From Bacillota bacterium (GTDB taxonomy: Bacteria; Bacillota; Clostridia; Oscillospirales; Ruminococcaceae), in the NCBI GenBank assembly GCA_023456995.1, contig JAEWNU010000145.1, forward strand, positions 1 through 7,054: DNA of 7,054 nucleotides. The letters are read 5' to 3'. Below are positions 1-5,599 of this stretch, in pieces. The first letter of the stretch is position 1; every line of letters begins with the position of its first letter. A program made the translations under genes and the position numbers. Below the pieces are notes generated by a model, which made no database searches, was not told the origin of the DNA, and was given only the letters and a program-made list of their open reading frames with translations.

Positions 1-22
1 TTTTTGAAAGTATTCGAAAAAG

Positions 23-29
23 AAGGGAG
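23..29 (+). promoter_or_regulatory. Ribosome binding site of the AraC-family gene
   Basis: AAGGGAG lies 8 nt before the ATG at 38 and supports that start. Only 37 bases precede the gene in this window, so its promoter cannot be judged. Confidence 0.7.
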
Positions 30-37
30 TCCTACAT

Positions 38-880
38 ATGATCCGGTGTAAGTATGAAATCCACTCCAGCCGCAATGATACCTATTCGATGGAGCGCCCA
101 CATTTTCATGAGGATATTGAGATTACACTCTGCACCTCGGGAGAGGGGATATTTTTTCTGGAACCCGAAATCTATCCAATGCATCGTGGTCAGCTTTTTT
201 TAATTGTGCCAGCAACTTTACATCGCAGTGTGGCTAACGACTCTTACCGTAGCCGAGTTCTTCGTGTTCCGACATCTCTGCTCGAAGAAATCTCCACATC
301 GCAAAGCAACTTTGCCGGTTGTACTCAGCAATACAGCAGGGTACAGGCTACCCTGGATGAAGCGCAAACACGCGAACTTGAGGAAATGTATAACAAGCTT
401 GAAGAGCCCAGTAATAAACAATTTGGCGGTGATATGCAACGTTTTATTTTACTCATGGCTTTTTTGGTGAAAAGTTTTTCTTATTTTGCAACCGGTGAAG
501 CGACACCAGCCAACATCAACATGGAACTTGCTAATATGAAACCAGTTATAAAATACATTCAAGCTCATTTGGCTGAATCGCTGTCATTGGATAGCATTGC
601 AGCACATTTTTTCATCAGTAAATTTTATCTTTGCCGCAATTTCAAACTGGCGACCGGTTTTAGCGTTAGAGATTATATTATCCATTGCCGCATTCTCAGA
701 GCTAGAGCATTGCTGCGCACTGGTTACCGCGTTCAAGAAACCGGCGAACTTGTTGGCTTTCATAATAATGAGCATTTTATTCGTACTTTCAAAAAGCTTA
801 CCGGCATTTCTCCAAAGCGCTACGCAAAAGAGTATATTTTCAGCGATAAAGATGAGCAATTGCTCGACCCTACCGCCTAA
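38..880 (+). CDS. AraC/XylS-family transcriptional regulator (cupin + AraC helix-turn-helix)
   Basis: This 280-residue protein has the layout of a one-component AraC/XylS regulator. The N-terminal part carries a cupin-like sensor segment: an HFHEDIEI motif (residues 22-29) starts the usual beta-barrel, and a GQLFLIVP stretch (about 51-58) fits a later strand. The C-terminal domain (about 167-266) holds two helix-turn-helix units. The first is around SLDSIAAHFFISKFYLCRNF (184-203). The second is around VQETGELVGFHNNEHFIRTF (232-251) and ends in the family signature GISPKRYAKEY. Length is normal for the family. Cupin-type AraC proteins usually bind a small ligand, often a sugar, and activate a neighbouring catabolic or transport gene. 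No such target is in view: a terminator follows immediately and the next sequence is a pseudogene. The ligand and target are therefore unknown. The family call is firm; the function beyond it is not. Confidence 0.93.
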   Translation: MIRCKYEIHSSRNDTYSMERPHFHEDIEITLCTSGEGIFFLEPEIYPMHRGQLFLIVPATLHRSVANDSYRSRVLRVPTSLLEEISTSQSNFAGCTQQYSRVQATLDEAQTRELEEMYNKLEEPSNKQFGGDMQRFILLMAFLVKSFSYFATGEATPANINMELANMKPVIKYIQAHLAESLSLDSIAAHFFISKFYLCRNFKLATGFSVRDYIIHCRILRARALLRTGYRVQETGELVGFHNNEHFIRTFKKLTGISPKRYAKEYIFSDKDEQLLDPTA

Positions 881-897
881 AAGAAAAGACTAGTGCT

Positions 898-930
898 AAG
901 AAGGTTTGCAAGTCATTGCAAGCCTTCTTT
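898..930 (+). terminator. Rho-independent terminator after the AraC-family gene
   Basis: Bases 898-911 pair with 916-929 in a 14-pair stem containing one G-U pair, closed by the 4-nt loop GTCA. It begins 18 nt after the stop codon. The trailing T tract is short (TTT within TTCTTTGA), but stem length and position fit a terminator that isolates the regulator from what follows. Confidence 0.75.
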
Positions 931-966
931 GATATCCTGTTAAAATTACCCAGATATTTTAGGTGT

Positions 967-1299
967 GAATGTTGCGCGCTCTCATAGGTGCAGGAAAAGG
1001 GTGGGGAAGGCGAGTGGCGCTGGCGCACGAGGTTGTTCGTCTGTGCGAACAGTCACCAGAGTTTACCTTGCCTCTGGGAATTCTGAGCATCGAACAGAAA
1101 ATCCAATCTATCGTCAGAAAAATCTATCACGGCGATGGTGTTATCCTCACCCCAATGCAAAATTTAAAGGTTTCTACAGGTGCGGGCTTTATTGTTGCAT
1201 TAACAGGTGATATAATAACTATTGCTGGGGTTGCCACCCGTGCCTGCCCCAGAGAAAATCGACGTTTACGAGTTGGGCAGAATTTCAGGGTTGTTTTAG
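967..1299 (+). pseudogene. fhs: Decayed C-terminal remnant of formate--tetrahydrofolate ligase
   Basis: Fragments in two reading frames line up, in order, with the C-terminal part of formate--THF ligase, the ATP-dependent enzyme making 10-formyl-THF (about 555 residues when intact). Bases 976-1011 read ALS-stop-VQEKGGEG, matching the family's ALSEVWxKGGEGG with the E codon turned to TAG at 985-987. A frameshift near 1012-1013 leads to VALAHEVVRLCEQ and then KIQSIVRKIYHGDGV (frame of 1014). About 50 residues, including the usual MAKTQYS segment, are missing near 1152-1163. LKVSTGAGFIVALTGDI follows. One extra base in the G run at 1227-1230 shifts the frame again, and 1231-1299 then reads LPPVPAPEKIDVYELGRISG-L-F-stop, the family C-terminus. 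The first ~390 residues are absent. Family matches are from memory, not a search, but the order and frame changes are hard to explain otherwise. The exact left edge is uncertain. Confidence 0.9.
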
Positions 1300-1330
1300 T
1301 CTTGTGACAAACATCACTTAATAGGCATAA

Positions 1331-1360
1331 ACAAAGCGGCGCTGTATTGCGCGGTTTTGT
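1331..1360 (+). terminator. Terminator-like hairpin behind the fhs remnant
   Basis: Bases 1331-1342 can pair with 1349-1360: 11 of 12 positions, one of them G-U and one G-G mismatch. The loop is TGTATT. The stem is A-rich on its left arm and T-rich (GGTTTTGTCT) on its right arm, as in a Rho-independent terminator, and starts 32 nt after the fhs stop. It probably ended the ancestral fhs transcript. It overlaps the start of the inferred folT promoter. Confidence 0.5.
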
Positions 1361-1384
1361 CTAATACTCAAATAGTGATATAAA
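1357..1384 (+). promoter_or_regulatory. Probable promoter of the THF riboswitch-folT transcript
   Basis: TTGTCT (1357-1362, 4/6 to the -35 consensus) is followed after 16 nt by TATAAA (1379-1384, 5/6 to the -10 consensus). The -10 is preceded by TG one base upstream (1376-1377), giving an extended -10. Transcription would start near 1391, about 50 nt before the riboswitch aptamer. A 7-bp dyad, GCAAAAT at 1387-1393 and ATTTTGC at 1403-1409, lies at the predicted start and could be an operator or a 5' hairpin. Confidence 0.55.
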
Positions 1385-1439
1385 TTGCAAAATAAAATTA
1401 CAATTTTGCGCTTTCTGTCATTGTTTAGTATGAAAATAT

Positions 1440-1533
1440 GCAGAGTAGAAACAGTGCGTCAAGTGTCGGTGGATGGGAAGTTGCCGCCGAACGAAGGGCT
1501 TAAATGCTCGCGGTGCTGTTTCGCGTCCGCTGC
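1440..1533 (+). ncRNA. Tetrahydrofolate (THF) riboswitch aptamer, class I
   Basis: The sequence shows the conserved blocks of the THF aptamer in order: GAGTAGA (1443-1449), GTGCGTCAAGTG (1454-1465), GGGAAGTTG (1475-1483), ACGAA (1491-1495), CGCGGTG (1509-1515) and TCCGCT (1526-1531). Helices support the fold. GCAG 1440-1443 pairs with CTGC 1530-1533 (P1). GAAACAG 1448-1454 pairs perfectly with CTGTTTC 1516-1522. CGGTGG 1467-1472 pairs with CCGCCG 1484-1489. This class binds reduced folates such as THF and is known mainly from Firmicutes, commonly ahead of folT; that is what follows here. Pairing was done by eye. Confidence 0.93.
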
Positions 1534-1611
1534 CATCTGAAGATGTTCTCTTCATGTGGCCCCACATGCGCCTGTCTGAAAGCGCTTTTCAAACGGGCTG
1601 TTACGAGGAGG
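1534..1611 (+). promoter_or_regulatory. Expression platform between THF riboswitch and folT, including the ribosome binding site
   Basis: The 86-nt spacer from aptamer to start codon can fold in competing ways. TGAAGA 1538-1543 pairs with TCTTCA 1549-1554 (5-nt loop). CATGTG 1553-1558 pairs with CACATG 1563-1568. GCCTGT-c-TGAAA 1570-1581 pairs with 1587-1598 (11 pairs, one mismatch). The Shine-Dalgarno AGGAGG is at 1606-1611, 8 nt before the ATG. CTCTTC at 1548-1553 is complementary, with one G-U pair, to GAGGAG at 1605-1610, so freeing it could mask the ribosome binding site. No hairpin here carries a clear T tract, so translational control seems likelier than termination. This is inference from pairing by eye. 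Confidence 0.5.
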
Positions 1612-1619
1612 CAAACATT

Positions 1620-2129
1620 ATGAGATCCAAATCCGCTTTAAAGATCACAAACATTGCATTGCTGATTGCTCTGGAAATTGTACTTTCCCGGTTTCTATCA
1701 ATCAGCACGCCAATTGTCAGAATCGGGTTTTCGTTTGTACCGCTTTCTATGCTAGCCATGCTGTACGGCCCCTTTTACGCGGCCGCGGGCGCGGCAATTG
1801 CCGACATAGTCGGATTCGTACTTTTTGCGACCGGCGCTTACTTTCCAGGGTATACCCTGACGGCGGCGCTAACAGGACTCACCTACGGACTGCTGCTTTA
1901 TCGAAAGCCAAAGTCTTGGGGGCGCATTCTAGCAGCGGTGCTAATTGTTGGACTGGTTTTGAATCTCGGACTAAATACCGTCTGGATTCAGATGACCACT
2001 GGCAAGGCTTATATGGTGCTTTTGGCACCAAGAATTATCAAGTCCTTGACGATGGTGCCGATTATGGTAGTGTTAATCCGTTTTGCATGGGAAAAACTTT
2101 GCCCGCTGGCGACAAAATTTGCCGAATAA
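1620..2129 (+). CDS. folT: Folate-specific ECF transporter substrate-binding (S) component FolT
   Basis: This is a 169-residue, strongly hydrophobic membrane protein with about six predicted membrane segments, the size and shape of an ECF S component. It captures folate and passes it inward with the shared ATPase/T module (EcfA, EcfA', EcfT), which is not in this window. Features typical of FolT include RIGFSFVP (34-41), the segment AYFPGYTLTAALTGLTYGLL (73-92), and NLGLNTVW (115-122) with the later APRIIKSL (136-143). The ATG at 1620 is chosen because AGGAGG lies 8 nt upstream. The frame stays open back to 1473, but that stretch is the riboswitch. The THF riboswitch directly upstream independently supports folate as substrate. 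The gene appears monocistronic, with its own promoter and terminator. Confidence 0.94.
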   Translation: MRSKSALKITNIALLIALEIVLSRFLSISTPIVRIGFSFVPLSMLAMLYGPFYAAAGAAIADIVGFVLFATGAYFPGYTLTAALTGLTYGLLLYRKPKSWGRILAAVLIVGLVLNLGLNTVWIQMTTGKAYMVLLAPRIIKSLTMVPIMVVLIRFAWEKLCPLATKFAE

Positions 2130-2139
2130 CTTTGAATGC

Positions 2140-2169
2140 GAAGGGAACCGGAAAAAAACGGTTCCCTTC
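2140..2169 (+). terminator. Terminator of folT
   Basis: GAAGGGAACCG (2140-2150) pairs perfectly with CGGTTCCCTTC (2159-2169), an 11-bp stem with an A-rich 8-nt loop, starting 10 nt after the folT stop. The tail CAGTTTGTAT is only modestly T-rich. It closes the riboswitch-folT unit. Confidence 0.8.
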
Positions 2170-2436
2170 AGTTTGTATAAAAGTCATGCGTGGCATGCTC
2201 TATTTAGGGCAAGCCATGCAAAACGAGTAATATGCCTGACTAAAAAGGAAGATTACCGCAGATCGCCTGTGCAGCGAAAATATCCGATGTGCCAATGCTT
2301 GTTTCCCTAATGGTTTATATTAACGCTCTGGGGAAACGGAGAAACCCGACTCTTAACCAGTTTTGATTTTATTGACGGTTATATGTTGCTTGACACGAAT
2401 AATTTACGTCTTAAATCTTTACACCGCTTTCGGTTT
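2170..2436. other. Gene-poor stretch with inverted repeats; no coding gene recognised
   Basis: No reading frame here resembles a known protein or has a convincing start. Two structures stand out. Bases 2187-2200 pair with 2207-2220 (13 pairs around one A-A mismatch, loop TATTTA). GTTTCCC 2301-2307 pairs with GGGAAAC 2331-2337, enclosing a smaller TAAT/ATTA pairing (2308-2311 with 2319-2322). Neither is followed by a T tract on the + strand. The stretch could hold a small RNA, a long pyrH leader, or decayed sequence; the window cannot separate these. Confidence 0.4.
2390..2416 (+). promoter_or_regulatory. Possible upstream promoter of the pyrH operon
   Basis: A perfect -35 hexamer TTGACA (2390-2395) is followed after 15 nt by TTAAAT (2411-2416, 4/6 to the -10 consensus). 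The spacer is short and the -10 weak, so the call is tentative. If used, the pyrH transcript would carry a leader of roughly 160 nt containing the hairpins at 2446-2562. Confidence 0.3.
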
Positions 2437-2445
2437 AAGGTAAAA

Positions 2446-2564
2446 TAGATGCGAAACATCTAATGTCTGCCATGGTTATGCCCAATGGCACACCCAAAGA
2501 CGGAGGTAATTGTCTTTTAATGGACGATTGTATCACCGCGCGCATGGCGTTTGTGATACAATAG
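2446..2564 (+). promoter_or_regulatory. Structured leader of pyrH with a short possible leader ORF and an extended -10 site
   Basis: Three inverted repeats occur in 117 bases: TAGATG 2446-2451 with CATCTA 2457-2462; TGCCAT 2468-2473 with ATGGCA 2485-2490; and a perfect 10-bp dyad ATTGTATCAC 2527-2536 with GTGATACAAT 2553-2562. A good Shine-Dalgarno, GGAGG (2502-2506), precedes a 14-codon frame from ATG 2520 to TAG 2562-2564 that spans the dyad, although its 13-nt spacing is long. The right dyad arm contains TGATACAAT (2554-2562), an extended -10 that could start a transcript about 17 nt before pyrH. The dyad may therefore act as an operator in DNA or an attenuator hairpin in RNA. Which of these is real cannot be decided from sequence alone. 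Confidence 0.4.
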
Positions 2565-2585
2565 AATAAAAATGATTGGAATGAT

Positions 2586-3302
2586 ATGATGGGTCTAAAA
2601 TACAAAAGAGTGCTGCTCAAATTAAGCGGAGAAGCGCTGGCGGGCGGTGCGCATTTTGGTCTGGACTATAAAACGGTTCTTTCTATTTGTAAAAGTATAA
2701 AGGAATGTGTGGATATTGGCGCGCAGGTTGCTATTGTCGTTGGTGGCGGCAACTTCTGGCGTGGTCGCGATAGCGGTGGCATGGAGCGCACAAGAGCTGA
2801 CCATATTGGCATGCTGGCTACGGTGATGAACTCGCTTTCGCTGGCCGACGCGCTTGAATCGCTTGGGGTAGAAACCCGCGTACAAACTGCTATTGCTATG
2901 CAGTCCATCGCAGAGCCTTACATCCGCAATAAAGCGGTTCGCCATATGGAAAAGGGTAGGGTAGTTGTCTTTGGCTGCGGTACTGGTAACCCTTTCTTTT
3001 CTACCGATACTGCTGCAGCTTTACGCTCAGCCGAGATTAATGCCGATATCATTCTGATGGCCAAGATGGTTGATGGGGTTTATAATGATGACCCCAAGAA
3101 AAATCCTGACGCTAAGCGTTATGACCAGATATCCTTTTCTGAAATTCTTAACAAAGAACTGGCGGTTATCGATTCTACTGCCGCCTCGCTTTGCCGCGAT
3201 AATAAAATGCCCGTATTGATTTTTTCCCTGCAGGATCCGCACAATATTGTAAGAGCGATACAGGGAGATGAAATAGGAACTATTTTGAGGGAGGAAGCTT
3301 AG
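2586..3302 (+). CDS. pyrH: UMP kinase
   Basis: PyrH phosphorylates UMP to UDP with ATP in the cytoplasm, the committed step towards UTP and CTP. The 238-residue protein belongs to the amino-acid-kinase fold and is of normal length. Visible family motifs are KLSGEAL (12-18, phosphate binding), GGGNFWRGR (53-61), the [12 protein letters not shown] segment (71-82, UMP/effector region), [13 protein letters not shown] (132-144) and [13 protein letters not shown] (160-172, nucleotide binding). Two ATGs stand in tandem (2586 and 2589). The Shine-Dalgarno is weak, only TGGA at 2577-2580, so either could be used; initiation may be poor or controlled by the upstream structures. It heads the operon, and its TAG stop abuts the ATG of frr with no gap. 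Confidence 0.97.
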   Translation: MMGLKYKRVLLKLSGEALAGGAHFGLDYKTVLSICKSIKECVDIGAQVAIVVGGGNFWRGRDSGGMERTRADHIGMLATVMNSLSLADALESLGVETRVQTAIAMQSIAEPYIRNKAVRHMEKGRVVVFGCGTGNPFFSTDTAAALRSAEINADIILMAKMVDGVYNDDPKKNPDAKRYDQISFSEILNKELAVIDSTAASLCRDNKMPVLIFSLQDPHNIVRAIQGDEIGTILREEA

Positions 3303-3851
3303 ATGAACGACTTTGTAAAAGGCTTTGAAACTAAAATGACAAAAACCATTTCGGTACTTCGCCAGGACTATGCCGCGATTCGTGCCGGACGCGCCAACCC
3401 CGCCCTGCTTGATAAGGTAACGGTGATGTACTACGACGTGCCCACCCCAATTAATCAAGTGGGTTCCGTTTCAGTAACTGAGGCTCGCACCCTAACGATC
3501 ACCCCGTGGGATCGTACGGTGTTAAAGGCGATTGAAAAGGCCATTATGGCTTCTGAAATTGGTATTAACCCACAGAATGACGGCTCGGTTATCCGCCTTG
3601 TGTTTCCGCCTCTGACTGAGGAGCGCAGAAAAGACCTCTGCAAGCAGATTGCCAAGATGGGCGAGGATTCTAAGGTGGCTATTCGTTCCATTCGCCGTGA
3701 CGCTAACGAGAAGCTGAAAGCACAGAAAAAGGAACTTCCTGAAGATACCATCAAGGATATTGAGAAGCAGGTTCAGGATATCACAGATAAATATTGCAAG
3801 GAAATTGACCAGATTTCCGCTGTCAAGGAAAAGGAGATCATGGAGGTCTAA
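3303..3851 (+). CDS. frr: Ribosome recycling factor
   Basis: RRF works with EF-G to split the post-termination ribosome from mRNA. The 182-residue product has the family's usual length (about 185) and two-domain pattern. An N-terminal helix contains LRQDYAAIRAGRANPALLDKV (19-39); the alpha/beta domain has YYDVPTPINQVGSVSV (43-58), TLTITPWD (63-70) and IGINPQNDGSVIRLVFPPLTEERR (86-109). The C-terminal helix has KVAIRSIRRDANEKLK (124-139), whose arginine cluster includes the conserved R132. Its ATG follows the pyrH stop directly, and AGGGAGG at 3288-3294 inside the end of pyrH is its ribosome binding site, indicating translational coupling. pyrH-frr adjacency is very widely conserved in bacteria. 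Confidence 0.97.
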   Translation: MNDFVKGFETKMTKTISVLRQDYAAIRAGRANPALLDKVTVMYYDVPTPINQVGSVSVTEARTLTITPWDRTVLKAIEKAIMASEIGINPQNDGSVIRLVFPPLTEERRKDLCKQIAKMGEDSKVAIRSIRRDANEKLKAQKKELPEDTIKDIEKQVQDITDKYCKEIDQISAVKEKEIMEV

Positions 3852-3887
3852 TAGTCTGTATCCATAGCTCAAAATGACTGTCGTGTC

Positions 3888-3966
3888 AGCGCTTTTGGCG
3901 CTAGTGTTGAAAATGCTCGGAATACGTCCGTATTCCTGAGCTTTTCGCATAGTCAGGCACCAAAAG
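3888..3966. repeat. Long imperfect foldback (inverted repeat) element in the frr-uppS gap
   Basis: The 182-nt gap is largely occupied by palindromic sequence. The core pairs GAAAA 3909-3913, GCTC 3915-3918 and GGAATAC 3919-3925 with GTATTCC 3930-3936, GAGC 3938-3941 and TTTTC 3942-3946: 16 pairs with two single-base bulges. Outside it, CTTTTGGcGC (3892-3901) pairs with GCaCCAAAAG (3957-3966), so the whole forms a hairpin about 75 nt long. A local alternative pairs AGCGC 3888-3892 with GCGCT 3898-3902. It has no clear T tract to mark it as a terminator and looks like a REP- or MITE-type intergenic repeat. No second copy lies in this window, so its repeat nature is inferred. Confidence 0.55.
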
Positions 3967-4033
3967 AACTTACCAATCCGGCATTTTATCTAATACAGGT
4001 TTAATTTCTCTCTTTGATTATCTGGAGGACCAT

Positions 4034-4753
4034 ATGGATTATTCTCAAACCACGGCTGCGGGCGTTCCTGCCCATATTGCCATTATTCTTGATGGCAATG
4101 GCCGTTGGGCAAAAAAGCGTGGCCTTGCGCGCAGCATAGGGCATCGTCAGGGTACGAGGGCGCTTCGGCCGGTCATCCGCCACTGTCAGGAACTGGGCGT
4201 GCGCTACCTGACGCTTTATGTGTTTTCAACAGAAAACTGGAACCGCCCCCCAAAAGAAATCGATGGTATTATGAACCTGCTTCGGGAGAATTTTGACGAG
4301 GCGACCAAATCTGCCGGTGAAAATATTCGTATACGCGTATTGGGCGATGTATCGCGCCTGGACGCGGATTTGCAGCAGCAAATTGCCAAGTCTGTGCAAG
4401 ATACCGCTGAAAATACCGGTCTCACTGTTAATTTTGCGCTTAATTATGGTGGCAGACAAGAACTTGTCTTTGCCATGCGCAAACTGGCAGAGGCTGTAAA
4501 GGCCGGTGACTTACAGCCAAACAACATTGATGAAACTATCATTGAGCAGCAGCTTTATACGTCGGATATACCCGACCCAGATTTGATTATTCGCCCCAGC
4601 GGGGAGCAGCGGCTCTCAAACTTTTTGCTGTGGCAATGTGCCTATTCGGAATTTGTGTTTATGGACGTGCTTTGGCCGGACTTTAAACCCAACGATCTCG
4701 ATGCAGCCATTGCCGAATATGCCGGACGCAACCGCCGGTTTGGAGGCGTGTAA
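4034..4753 (+). CDS. uppS: Isoprenyl transferase (undecaprenyl diphosphate synthase, cis-prenyltransferase)
   Basis: The enzyme adds isopentenyl units in cis to farnesyl diphosphate to make undecaprenyl diphosphate, the lipid carrier for peptidoglycan and other wall polymers. The 239-residue length is normal. Family motifs are ILDGNGRWAKKRG (18-30) with the catalytic/metal-binding aspartate D20, STENWNRP (65-72), NYGGR (137-141), and DPDLIIRPSGEQRLSNFLLW (181-200) with the following QCAYSEF. The signature reads RPSGE, where many homologues have RTSGE. The start is supported by GGAGG at 4024-4028, 5 nt upstream. Its stop overlaps the cdsA start (TAATG). The 5-carbon units it uses come from the pathway of dxr two genes downstream. 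The conserved motifs fit a soluble protein. Confidence 0.96.
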   Translation: MDYSQTTAAGVPAHIAIILDGNGRWAKKRGLARSIGHRQGTRALRPVIRHCQELGVRYLTLYVFSTENWNRPPKEIDGIMNLLRENFDEATKSAGENIRIRVLGDVSRLDADLQQQIAKSVQDTAENTGLTVNFALNYGGRQELVFAMRKLAEAVKAGDLQPNNIDETIIEQQLYTSDIPDPDLIIRPSGEQRLSNFLLWQCAYSEFVFMDVLWPDFKPNDLDAAIAEYAGRNRRFGGV

Positions 4754-5589
4754 TGAAACAGCGTATCATTTCTTCGGCCGCAGGGCTTGTGATTTTGGCG
4801 GTGGTGTTTGCATTATTTGATACCATCGTACTAAATATTGCCGTTGCCATTATCATTGTTATGGCGCTTTATGAGTTGATTGAGGCGGCGGGGCAGAAAA
4901 GAAACCCCACCTCTTTGGTGGCATTGATACTTGGCTTTGTTATACCGTTTTTTAGCACGCGTCTTCTCAACAACATCTTGGCTTCCGTCTGTTTTGTCTT
5001 TTCGCTTGCACTGTTTTGTATGCTGCTTAAATACCACAACACTGTTCGGGTTGAGCAGCTTGGCTTTGTGTTCTTTTTTACCATGTTAATCGGTTTTGCC
5101 ATTACCTGCTTTGTCTATATGCGGGATATTTTTGGTGTAGTTATCGGCTTTTATGGTATGTTGGTATCGCTAGGTGGCGCGTGGCTGAGCGATACGGGTG
5201 CTTATTTTTTTGGTATAGCATTTGGGCGGCATAAGCTCGCGCCTGAAATTAGCCCCAAGAAAACCGTGGAAGGTGTATTTGGCGGCATTGTGGTTGCGCT
5301 GATTTCACAAATTATTATTTCTTTCGCTTATGCACAGGTCTGCCGCTATTATGGTACGTCGGTAGAGATCCACTATCTGCGGCTTGTACTGGTCTCTCCT
5401 CTTATTTCGCTCATCAGTGTTATCGGCGATCTTTCTGCCTCCGTGATGAAGCGGCAGTTTGGTATTAAAGATTTCGGCAATATTATGCCTGGGCACGGCG
5501 GTGTGCTAGATCGCTTTGACAGCGTGCTACTAGTGGTGCCGTTTGTGTATAATTTGTTTTTATATGCTCCTTTAATTGTCGTGAAATGA
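4753..5589 (+). CDS. cdsA: Phosphatidate cytidylyltransferase (CDP-diacylglycerol synthase)
   Basis: CdsA is an integral membrane enzyme that converts phosphatidic acid and CTP to CDP-diacylglycerol, the precursor of the main phospholipids. The 278-residue protein has many hydrophobic segments from residue 5 onward. It shows the catalytic region AWLSDTGAYFFGIAFGRHKL (143-162) followed by SPKKTVEGVFGG (167-178), and near the C-terminus the CDS signature S-x-MKR-x(4)-KD-x(5)-PGHGGVLDRFD (230-256). Length is normal. The start codon shares one base with the uppS stop, and GGAGG at 4742-4746 inside uppS serves as ribosome binding site, so the two are translationally coupled. CTP for the reaction ultimately depends on the UMP kinase at the head of the operon. 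Confidence 0.96.
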   Translation: MKQRIISSAAGLVILAVVFALFDTIVLNIAVAIIIVMALYELIEAAGQKRNPTSLVALILGFVIPFFSTRLLNNILASVCFVFSLALFCMLLKYHNTVRVEQLGFVFFFTMLIGFAITCFVYMRDIFGVVIGFYGMLVSLGGAWLSDTGAYFFGIAFGRHKLAPEISPKKTVEGVFGGIVVALISQIIISFAYAQVCRYYGTSVEIHYLRLVLVSPLISLISVIGDLSASVMKRQFGIKDFGNIMPGHGGVLDRFDSVLLVVPFVYNLFLYAPLIVVK

Positions 5590-5599
5590 GGCGTAGTTT

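Noticed and set aside
969..1307. 112-residue open frame that could be annotated as a hypothetical protein
   Set aside because: It is the middle part of the fhs remnant. Its beginning and end run out of the homologous frame, so it is a pseudogene product rather than a gene.
1473..1619. 49-codon upstream extension of the folT frame
   Set aside because: This sequence is the THF riboswitch and its platform. The ATG at 1620 has an ideal Shine-Dalgarno and begins like other FolT proteins.
2083..2310. 75-codon open frame starting inside folT
   Set aside because: It overlaps folT in another frame, runs through the folT terminator, lacks a ribosome binding site and has no recognisable sequence.
2239..2510. 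Possible remnant of tsf or rpsB upstream of pyrH
   Set aside because: I looked for EF-Ts C-terminal or S2 motifs in the forward frames and saw none.
2435..2620. 61-codon - strand frame covering the pyrH leader
   Set aside because: Its length is within chance, it has no known motif, and it overlaps structured regulatory sequence and the pyrH start.
3027..3458. 143-codon open frame on the - strand across pyrH and frr
   Set aside because: It is antisense to two clear conserved genes, with low-complexity composition and no family resemblance.
3909..3946. Foldback core read as a simple frr terminator
   Set aside because: The T's lie inside the stem rather than after it, and the genes downstream have no clear promoter of their own, so read-through is expected.
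3522..3950. 142-codon open frame on the - strand over frr and the foldback element
   Set aside because: It is antisense to frr, and its N-terminal part is only the repeat sequence; no protein family is recognisable.
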